8,799 bases of DNA from Bacteroidales bacterium (lineage in GTDB: Bacteria; Bacteroidota; Bacteroidia; Bacteroidales; UBA10428), in the NCBI GenBank assembly GCA_016938095.1, contig JAFGVG010000028.1:1-8799 (forward strand). The letters run 5' to 3'. This document shows, one piece after another, positions 1 to 7,400 of the stretch. Each line of letters begins with the position of its first letter. The stretch's first letter is position 1. Below the pieces are notes generated by a model. The model was not told the origin of the DNA. It worked only from the letters and a program-made list of their open reading frames with translations, and made no database searches. The translations under genes and the position numbers were made by a program.

Positions 1-224
1 GCATCCTCGTCAGTTTCCGAACTCACCGGGTCGGTTTCTGCCATGGCTGCAATCCGGTTGGCAAAAGTTGACTGTAAAGCCAGGGCCTCTGCCAATTCCA
101 GCGAATCTTCGCGGGCTTCCTTGTTCTTTAACTCCAGCTCGCGGGATTGTTTAGCCGGCCGGTTGCAGGAGGCTGCAACCAGGCAGGCCCCCAGCAACAA
201 TACCTGAATCAATCGGATATACAT
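1..224 (-). CDS. Lipoprotein, N-terminal part only; possible beta-propeller phytase (3-phytase)
   Basis: The gene starts at ATG 224-222 and runs off the left edge after 74 full codons. The start MYIRLIQVLLLGACLVAASC is a lipoprotein signal peptide: short, hydrophobic, with the acylated cysteine at residue 20. Next comes a charged, probably helical linker (about residues 23-50, rich in K, R and E), then AETDPVSSETDEDA at the edge. In Bacteroidota and other beta-propeller phytases I know, the mature domain opens with a similar AETDPV...DAADDPAIW stretch, so phytase is the leading guess. The catalytic propeller is not visible, so another lipoprotein remains possible. The gene follows the upstream TBDR by 20 bp with no room for a promoter, hence probably one transcript. 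The leader is A-rich without a Shine-Dalgarno sequence. The residues after Cys20 (NRPAKQ) are not acidic, so a periplasm-facing anchor is more likely than surface display. Existence of the lipoprotein gene is confident; phytase identity is about even odds or slightly better. Confidence 0.8.
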   Translation of the reverse strand, partial: MYIRLIQVLLLGACLVAASCNRPAKQSRELELKNKEAREDSLELAEALALQSTFANRIAAMAETDPVSSETDED

Positions 225-244
225 TTTCCGGACTTTTAAGTGTT

Positions 245-3052
245 TTACAGTTTAAATTTCAAACCAGCATTCAGTTTTATGCCGTAATATTCAGCCTGTG
301 CAGTTCTTTCGGTTTCCCCCCAGTATGTACGCAACGGCTGATTCAGCAGATTGTTGGCATTAAGGTATACCGTTAAAACTTTCGAGAGCTGGATGTCAGC
401 GTTTACATCAAGGTAATCGGTTTTGTCGTAGTAAAAATCGTAAAATTTCTCCTCACCAAAGCCACCGTCGTCATTCACATTCAGGAAAGCGCTGGTGTGA
501 TTGTACGATATCCTTACATCAAACTTTTTTGAATCGTAAGCCAGGCTAAGGTTATAGGTGTGATTTGGGGTTCCTCCCATGGGAAGGTCTTCGTCTTCGC
601 GACCCTCAAAAATAATGTCTTTGAGTTTCGATTTTACATAGGTGTAATTGCCATACACGGTTAAGTTACTCAAAAACGAAGGGAGAAAATCCAGCCTTCG
701 GCTAAATGCAGCTTCAGTTCCGTATAAAGTTGCATTGCCTATATTTTCAGGCCTTGTGTACTGTCTGTAATTGACGCCATTGTAGGTATAATCGGTAAGA
801 TATTGCCAGGCAATCACATCGGTAATGTCTTTGTAAAAAACTCCGGCAGAAAAAACACCGATGCTTTTGAAAAAGTACTCATACATGAGATCAAAATTCA
901 TCGCCACGGTTGGTTTCAGTGCAGGATTACCAAAAGCGATCTCTTCATCATCGCGGTTTATTTCCTGGTAAGGCACCAGGTCAAAGTAGTTGGGGCGCGA
1001 CAGGGTGTTGGTCCACGCAAGCCTTATGTTCGAAGCGTTATTCGGACTGAATTTAAGATGCACCGAAGGCATAGCATTCAGATAAGAATCTGTTTCATCA
1101 TCCGTGTCGGTAATAGTAGGTTCTGCACCGGCATCCTCTTCTTCTTCGCTGGGGACATCGTAAATTTTTCCACGGTATTTGAGGCTGGTATGTTCCAGGC
1201 GCAATCCGGCCAACACCGTTAACCGGCTGCCAAGTTTCTGTTCACTCATCAGGTATCCGGCCACAATGTTTTCCGATGCATTAAAATCACCGGCTTCCTC
1301 GCTTATGTCAAGTTCGTTTTCGTAAAGCGCGCTGTTGTAAAGGTCGAGTTTATCACTGATTTTCGGGTTTATAAAATGCCCCAGCCGGTAATCTCCCGCC
1401 ATATAATTATCTTTTGAAACGTCTTTGAGATTGTCTATCACCAGTGCATTCAGCGCGTCTTCATCAACCGGTTCGTATTCCCTGAGCCAGTTGTCGCGCA
1501 TCTTTTCCTTACCCCTGTAGCGGAAACCAAATTTTACCACATTGGCATATTCACCGGTCATAACCGGCAAATCAAAGTTGATTTTGAAGTTTTTATCCTT
1601 CTCTTCGGTCAACTGGTACTGGTCCGTTAACTCTTTCAATTCCCAGGCTGAAGAGAAATCACCATAATCGGCTGTATTTTCCGGTGTAACCACAGGCTCT
1701 TCCATATCCGACAAGTCAACGCCGAGCAAAACATCTTCGGCGCGGTATGCAATGTACCTTTCCCTGGGCCTTTCCTCGCTGGCTTTTGAATACGATGCCA
1801 TCCAGTCAATCCCCAGTAAACCAATCTGATGATCACCTCCGAGCGAAAAGCTCATGGTGCGCTGATCTTCCAGACGTGCGTATTTGTTATCACCCGAGCC
1901 AAACTTGGTTTGCCTGCGTACTTCAGCCACATAACTGTTATCTTCATCGCTCCATTCGATGTCTTTATACTCAAGCCTGAACCTGTTTTCCCAATCGCAG
2001 CGTTTGTTGTATATGCCTTTTACGAATAGTGTATGGTGTTTGTTCAGGTTGTAGTCGAGCGAAAGCGAATAACTCTGGCGCAATCTTTCGATCAGGTATT
2101 GCCGGTTCTGAAAATTGGTAAGGTACGCCGTACCGTCCTTGTCAGATGCATCGGTATAGTCCCATTCCCCTTCCATGTTATCCGATCCCAATTGGTTATC
2201 GTATACCGAAGCGCTGGCCATAACGCCCAGTTTGTCACCAAAGAACCGGCTTCCGGCCGTCAATGATCCTTTTAGGGAGGGTTTTCGCGAAACAACATTC
2301 CATCCAGTGCCGATTTGACCGTATAGCTCACTGTCGTATGGCGCCGATTTTGTAACCAGGTTGACTGATCCGCCGATGGCATCAGCATCCATATCGGGTG
2401 TAAGCGCTTTGGTGTATTCAACGGTATTAATCATATCCGCAGCTACCAGGTCGAGCTGAACTGTCCGGATTTCAGCTTCTGCCGATGGAATACGTTCGCC
2501 GTTAATGGTTATGGAATTCAGCGACGGCGCTGTACCCCTTATATTGCCAAAACGCGCCTCACCCTGGTCGTATTGTACATTAATACCTGGAATTCGTTTT
2601 AGTGCATCACCAATGTTGGAATCCGGAAATTTTTCGAGCTGTTCGGCCGATACCACGGTGGTTATTTTATCGGATGACTTTTGGGCATTGAGTGCTTTTG
2701 ACTCCCCGGCCAGCCGGTGATTTACCACAACCGCCCCAAGCGTTTCAACGCCGGGCATCAGGTTAAGGTTAAGTACATTGGTTTCGCCCTTTCTGACTTC
2801 AACCTGCTGTTGTATCCCCTTAAAACCTATATATTTTATCTCAATCTGATAGGTCCCCTCAGGTATATTCTGCAACAGGTAGTAGCCATTTATATCCGAA
2901 ACGGTCATATGAACGGTACCTGTGAGAATGATCCCGGCACCGGGAAGCGACTGGTTTTCGTTGTCAAGGATACGTCCTTTTATGTGTCCGTTCTGCGCCG
3001 CTGCAAAATAACCGAGCAAAAGCCCGATGATAAACAGGATCAATTTCTTCAT
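245..3052 (-). CDS. TonB-dependent outer-membrane receptor, TonB-Xanth-Caul-like, with N-terminal CarboxypepD_reg-like domain
   Basis: This 935-residue outer-membrane transporter is energised by TonB-ExbB-ExbD. The signal peptide is residues 1-20 (MKKLILFIIG...FAAAQ). A carboxypeptidase-regulatory-like beta domain covers about 22-105 (GRILD, DINGYYLLQNIPEGTY, YIGF). The plug covers about 126-236, with VSAEQLEKFPDSN, ALKRIPGI, NIRG, INGERIPS and ALTPDMDADAIGGSVNLVT; the last is characteristic of the TonB-Xanth-Caul subfamily. The rest is the barrel, with a late LSRPNYFDLVPYQE motif typical of the group. The pre-plug VVVNHR is only a degenerate TonB box. I start at ATG 3052: the in-frame TTG at 3082 would lie inside the predicted promoter -7 element and would place ten polar residues before the signal peptide. 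The lipoprotein gene follows after 20 bp, so the two are probably co-transcribed. No SusD partner is seen. The ligand is unknown; the neighbours suggest an organic phosphate. An acidic insertion lies at residues 635-655. Confidence 0.96.
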   Translation of the reverse strand: MKKLILFIIGLLLGYFAAAQNGHIKGRILDNENQSLPGAGIILTGTVHMTVSDINGYYLLQNIPEGTYQIEIKYIGFKGIQQQVEVRKGETNVLNLNLMPGVETLGAVVVNHRLAGESKALNAQKSSDKITTVVSAEQLEKFPDSNIGDALKRIPGINVQYDQGEARFGNIRGTAPSLNSITINGERIPSAEAEIRTVQLDLVAADMINTVEYTKALTPDMDADAIGGSVNLVTKSAPYDSELYGQIGTGWNVVSRKPSLKGSLTAGSRFFGDKLGVMASASVYDNQLGSDNMEGEWDYTDASDKDGTAYLTNFQNRQYLIERLRQSYSLSLDYNLNKHHTLFVKGIYNKRCDWENRFRLEYKDIEWSDEDNSYVAEVRRQTKFGSGDNKYARLEDQRTMSFSLGGDHQIGLLGIDWMASYSKASEERPRERYIAYRAEDVLLGVDLSDMEEPVVTPENTADYGDFSSAWELKELTDQYQLTEEKDKNFKINFDLPVMTGEYANVVKFGFRYRGKEKMRDNWLREYEPVDEDALNALVIDNLKDVSKDNYMAGDYRLGHFINPKISDKLDLYNSALYENELDISEEAGDFNASENIVAGYLMSEQKLGSRLTVLAGLRLEHTSLKYRGKIYDVPSEEEEDAGAEPTITDTDDETDSYLNAMPSVHLKFSPNNASNIRLAWTNTLSRPNYFDLVPYQEINRDDEEIAFGNPALKPTVAMNFDLMYEYFFKSIGVFSAGVFYKDITDVIAWQYLTDYTYNGVNYRQYTRPENIGNATLYGTEAAFSRRLDFLPSFLSNLTVYGNYTYVKSKLKDIIFEGREDEDLPMGGTPNHTYNLSLAYDSKKFDVRISYNHTSAFLNVNDDGGFGEEKFYDFYYDKTDYLDVNADIQLSKVLTVYLNANNLLNQPLRTYWGETERTAQAEYYGIKLNAGLKFKL

Positions 3053-3060
3053 GGTTTCAT

Positions 3061-3097
3061 GGTGTTGGTTAAACTTGCGCAAGTATAAGACAACACC
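3061..3097. promoter_or_regulatory. Nearly concentric nested palindrome over the TBDR promoter (candidate operator or leader hairpin)
   Basis: A perfect 12-bp palindrome, ACTTGCGCAAGT (3073-3084), is flanked by a second inverted repeat, GGTGTTG (3061-3067) and CAACACC (3091-3097). Their centres, 3078.5 and 3079, almost coincide. The intervening segments (5 and 6 bp) are not complementary. The inner palindrome overlaps the predicted -7 element and the outer repeat ends 9 bp before ATG 3052. It could be an operator for a dimeric repressor. If transcription starts further upstream than predicted, it could instead be an RNA hairpin beside the start codon. The regulator is unknown. Confidence 0.45.
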
Positions 3098-3108
3098 GTT
3101 ACCCCAAA
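3080..3108 (-). promoter_or_regulatory. Predicted Bacteroidota-type promoter of the left-hand TBDR
   Basis: Reading the minus strand, TTTG (3108-3105) is followed after 17 bp by TATACTTG (3087-3080), which matches the phylum's TAnnTTTG -7 consensus at all but one defined position. Transcription would begin near 3073, giving a leader of about 20 nt before ATG 3052. The element lies inside the palindrome annotated at 3061-3097, so access to it may be regulated. There is no convincing terminator between the NPP gene and this site, so read-through from upstream may also contribute. The call rests on pattern matching only. Confidence 0.5.
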
Positions 3109-3154
3109 GTGAAGGCCTTGTTACAAAATCGTTAATGAAACGGGGCCTTGCTGC

Positions 3155-4375
3155 TTAACGGAGCATGGAATTTATCTCCTGCTCAGTGCCATCCGTAACA
3201 GCAGGGGCAATATTCAGTAATTTGCAGAACAAGGAATACAGGTGCACATGACTGAAAGCATGATAATTAATACCTCGTTTAAAGGCTGGCCCACAGGCAT
3301 AAAAAATAGCATGCATATCAGCATTGTCCGGGTCATAACCGTGAGCCCCTCCCGAAATATATTGATCCTTGAAAGTAACCGACCAACTGCTGTCGGCCAC
3401 CACCAATATATCATTTATCCGTGCATTGGTGCCATAGTGCAACGCGTCAGGCACCTCGTCCTTTCGCCACACGTTGATATGATTAAGGTTTCGCAGGTTG
3501 TTCACAATACTGTCGTCACATCCTTTCGCTGCTTCAAGCATGATTACCGGGTTTGAACCGTTTACCCTTTTAATCCATTCCGGTTTCAGTTTATCGTTGA
3601 GCACAACTTTTCTGTTGTTGTCCAAAGCCCCCATGCCATGATCCGAAACCACAATAAAATTGACATTCCTGGCTATTTTTGCTTCCTTCAGCCGGTGCCT
3701 GAAAACACCAACCATACTATCGCAATAGGTAACCACACGACCGGTCTCTTTTGCATCCGGACCATATACATGTCCTGTATGATCGGGTTCGTCAAAATAG
3801 AACATGATCAGCCCGGGCCTTTTGGATTCCGGAAGTGAAAGCCACTTCATCACCGTATCAATGCGTTGCGCGTAGGTTACCTTTGGGTCGTATTTTTTCC
3901 AGTAAGTAGGATGCATTTGCTGAATATTCGCTTCGGAACCAACCCAGAAGAAAATGCCCGAAGTCACACCCTGCTTCTCAGCCGTATTCCAAACAGGCTC
4001 ACCTCCGTAAAAACGGCCATCCTCCACCGCCTTTCTGTCGGAGATTTTATAGGTATAATGCAACACTGAATCGTAAAAGGTATTGTGCACAATACCATGG
4101 TGATCAGGATACAATCCGGTAGCCATGGCATAATGATTGGGAAAGGTAACCGAGGGAAATACCGGTATTAATGCATTGGCTTTTACACCTTGCCTTTCCA
4201 TTTTATCGAGATTGGGTGTGTTAAAAGAATCGGGGTAATTCCATCTGAAACCATCCATAGACAGCACCACCAGACAATTGTCCGCACTAATGTTAGTATG
4301 CCTGACCGACGTACAGCTGTTTAACAACAGCAGACAACATAATAAAATCAGGGACAGCTTATTTATACAAACCAT
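3155..4375 (-). CDS. Lipoprotein NPP-type nucleotide pyrophosphatase/phosphodiesterase (alkaline phosphatase superfamily)
   Basis: This 406-residue protein is a two-metal phosphodiesterase that splits phosphodiester or pyrophosphate bonds of nucleotides or lipid headgroups. The signal peptide ends in the lipobox LNSC, with Cys21 acylated. The NPP catalytic set is complete: Asp41 (SMDGFRW), nucleophile Thr77 (PSVTFPNHY), Asn98 (GIVHNTFYD), Asp198 and His202 (EPDHTGH), Asp245 and His246 (VSDHGM) and His345 (GGAHGYD). The spacings Thr77-Asn98 (21) and Asp198-Asp245 (47) equal those I recall for the Xanthomonas NPP. The length is normal for bacterial NPPs. TSVRHTN after Cys21 lacks acidic residues, so a periplasmic face is likely. 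ATG 4375 is the only start giving an intact signal peptide; no Shine-Dalgarno is seen. The gene begins 22 nt beyond the terminator that follows the Oar-like receptor, and no clear promoter of its own is visible. The exact substrate (nucleotide, sugar nucleotide or glycerophosphodiester) cannot be read from the sequence. Confidence 0.93.
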   Translation of the reverse strand: MVCINKLSLILLCCLLLLNSCTSVRHTNISADNCLVVLSMDGFRWNYPDSFNTPNLDKMERQGVKANALIPVFPSVTFPNHYAMATGLYPDHHGIVHNTFYDSVLHYTYKISDRKAVEDGRFYGGEPVWNTAEKQGVTSGIFFWVGSEANIQQMHPTYWKKYDPKVTYAQRIDTVMKWLSLPESKRPGLIMFYFDEPDHTGHVYGPDAKETGRVVTYCDSMVGVFRHRLKEAKIARNVNFIVVSDHGMGALDNNRKVVLNDKLKPEWIKRVNGSNPVIMLEAAKGCDDSIVNNLRNLNHINVWRKDEVPDALHYGTNARINDILVVADSSWSVTFKDQYISGGAHGYDPDNADMHAIFYACGPAFKRGINYHAFSHVHLYSLFCKLLNIAPAVTDGTEQEINSMLR

Positions 4376-4397
4376 GGTAAATCAGTTAATATGAATG

Positions 4398-4434
4398 ATA
4401 AAAACCCTGCCTTAGGACCAAGAAGGCAGGGTTT
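4398..4434 (-). terminator. Rho-independent terminator after the Oar-like TBDR gene
   Basis: The inverted repeat AAACCCTGCCTT (4402-4413) / AAGGCAGGGTTT (4423-4434) forms a perfect 12-bp stem with a 9-nt loop. On the minus strand the hairpin runs straight into TTTTT followed by AT; on the plus strand it is followed by GCGGG, so it works for minus-strand transcription. It begins 41 nt after the TAG stop of the Oar-like receptor and ends just before the NPP start. It should largely uncouple the two genes unless it acts as a regulated attenuator. Confidence 0.88.
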
Positions 4435-4475
4435 GCGGGAGCCTTAAATCCAATTGCACCTAACTCATAAACCTA

Positions 4476-7400
4476 CTAATTAAAAATATACCTGATACCC
4501 AGCTGCATCCTCCAGCGCGAGGCCAGATCGCTAATGGAATAAGGTTTGTCGTTTATCAGCGAATTGCCCGTATAATTAAAGGTGGGCTGATTGCTGTACT
4601 GGTAAGCCGACGAAGGATCCTGATCTTCCAATCCTTTATAGTCAATAAGGTAGCTGTATGAACCGGAGTACTGACGACCCCACTTTTTGTTCAGCATATT
4701 ACCCACATTGATGATATCCACCGAAAACTGCAGGCGGTTTGCCATACTACCTGCTTCAAGCTTGATTTCCTGAACAAACCTGAAATCAAACTGGTGGCTG
4801 AAAGGCAAGCGCGCGCCGTTTCTTTCGGCATATTCGCCCCGGTGTTCCTTCAGGTAATCATCACCTTCGATAAAACTATTCAGCATTTCCCATTGATCTT
4901 CGGGACTTACGGTTACTGTTTCGCCGTTTACTGTTTTGTTATAGGCAATCAGGTTAATGTCACTCATGGCAGCCGGTATGTATATCATGTCGTTCGAAGT
5001 TCCGTCGTTGTTCAGATCGCCGCTGTAAACATAGGACAGCGGTCCGCCTGTCTGACTATTATAAAAGAGGGAGAACTGGCTTGAGAGCATTCCTTTCATA
5101 TATTCTTTCCGGTATGACACATATCCGGTAAATCGCGAACCAAGGTCATAATCGGAGGTTGTCAATTCAAGGTTGTTCAACCCGCTTTTCTGATTTACAT
5201 AACGCCAGTTTGAATAGGCCACACTCGATGTTCCGGAGTTGATGTCTTTTGCCCGTCCGTGATTGTAAGCCATGCTGGCCGTAAATCCCTTATCGAATTG
5301 TTTCTGCAATTGTACCATTATATTATAGGAATACCCTTTGTTGGTATTTTCAAATTTTACAATCTCATCATAATTGGGATCCAGCCTGGATGAGCTGTTA
5401 TATCCCCGGGCGGTGGGGTCATTGCTGGCAGCTGTATAACGGGGACGCTGATCAGGTCCTTCAAAAACAAAGGCTGCATCCTCCTGCCGGTTCAGGTTGA
5501 TGAATTTCACATTGTTGTAGGTTTTGCTAAAAATCCCTTCAACCGTAGCCACAACACCCCATCCCAGTTTTTTGTCAATGGCAAGGTTTGAGCGGAATAC
5601 CTGCGGGAACTTCAGATCTTTGTCGATGATATTGATCGCTCCGCGGCCTGCGGTTCGGCCCAGCTCTTCGGCAGTAGGCTGGTTATAGGGATCGGTTGAA
5701 TAACCAACAGGCGGATTGGTAATCGGACTTGCACTGGCCGAAGAACTACCCGTGCTGAAAGTACCGTTTAACTGCCCGTTGTTCGAGAACTGGTTGGATA
5801 TCCAAACAAAGGGAACCCTTCCGGTGAACAAACCGGTACCACCCCGCACCTGAAAACTTCTGTTTCCGCTGGCATCCCAGTTAAATCCTAAACGGGGTGA
5901 CCACATGATTTTCGGATCCGGAACATCACCGGTTTTTCCTTCATTACCGTATGTTGAATTAAACTGTGCATTGGCCTCGGGTTTGTCCAAAAAAAGCGGA
6001 ATATCAACCCTCAGTCCTGCTGTTACCTGAAAACGATCGCTAAACTGGTACTCGTCCTGGGCATAAAACCCCAATTGCAGGGCGCTGAAATCTGCAGCAC
6101 CCTTGGTTTGCTTCGGATTGTCTGTTTCGTCGAACGAGTAGCCTATGGCATAATAGGTAGGTGCAATAGCCCCTGCAGTGCCTTGTGATTCAAAACTTTC
6201 CAGCGAATTAAAGGAATAATTGCCGTAAATATTCTGGACAAACAGGTTATAAAAAGAGTAAAGCTCATTGTGGGTGCCCACGGTAAAGGTGTGTTTTCCC
6301 CTGTAAAAGGTTAAATGGTCGGTTAAAGAGTAAATATCCTGATCGAGCTGATTGGCCACGGACGAATACTCACTGCCCACTGTGATGGTTTTTGATGAAG
6401 ACAACCGGATGGTGGTGCTGGGAAATGGATCACCCAAAGGATCGCGGTCGTCTCTGACACGGGTATACCCGATCATCAGCCGGTTGGACATATTGTTTCC
6501 GACAATGCTGTTGAGTTCCAGACCGGTTGAATTGGTTTTACTCGGAAAATACAAGCCGTTGTTGTAAAAGCGCAGTGCATTGGCGCTTCGGCTGTTATCG
6601 GTGTTTTCGCCAAATGTATAACTGTGACGAAGCATGAGTTTGTGTTTGGCCGAAATATTCCAGTTCAGCTTACCCATTATTTTGGTGCTGTTGGTTTCAT
6701 CATCAATTCCCAGGTAACTGCCCGGATCGTAACCGGGGGCAATTCGCTGCAATGTGGCCAACACACGGTTAACCTCGTCAATGGTTATGTTTGAACCATC
6801 TGTTCCCGGCACATAGCTGAGCGGCGTTTTGTTTTGCGTGATCTCTCCGTTTACAAAAAAGAACAGCTTGTTTTTAACGATAGGCCCGCCCAGCGTAACA
6901 CCTGCCTGAAAATCCCTGTACTCGGGATAATCCTCCTTTTCGTCGTTGGCCGGGTTGTTGGCGCCGACAAAGTTCTGGTTGTTCAGGTAATAATATACAC
7001 TTCCCTTAAATGAATTGGTACCGCTTTTGGTAATGGCATTAATGCCACCTCCGGTAAAGCCACCCTGCCTTACATCATAGGGGGCTATGTTTATCTGGAA
7101 TTCTTCAATGGCGTCGAGGCTTATCGGCTCAATTCCGGTTTGTCCGCCATTGGTACCCGAAGAGGTCAGGCCAAAAACATCGTTGTTAACCACCCCGTCA
7201 ATGGCAAAAAGGTTGTACCGGTTACTGGTTCCGGCAAATGAAGTTCCGTTGCCCCTTACATTGGCAAAGGGACTGATTTTGGTGAAATCCTTAAGACCCC
7301 TCGAAATGTTTGGAATGGCTGTCATTACCGTATTGGAAACATTACTCGCTGCCCCGGTACGGTCGGTGTTGAAAACATCATTCCGCGATGCGGTTACCAC

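Noticed and set aside
803..1222. Plus-strand open frame of 139 codons within the left-hand receptor
   Set aside because: Antisense to receptor barrel sequence, no recognisable motif and no independent start signals.
3049..3060. Three-codon leader frame ATG AAA CCA TGA whose stop overlaps the receptor start codon
   Set aside because: Far too short to judge, and a chance ATG in an A-rich leader is the simplest explanation.
3053..3082. N-terminal extension of the left-hand receptor to TTG 3082
   Set aside because: It would put polar residues (MRKFNQHHET) before a standard signal peptide, and the TTG overlaps the predicted -7 element.
3112..3150. Inverted repeat AAGGCC...GGCCTT after the NPP gene as a terminator
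   Set aside because: The loop is about 25 nt and no T-run follows on the minus strand, so it does not resemble an intrinsic terminator.
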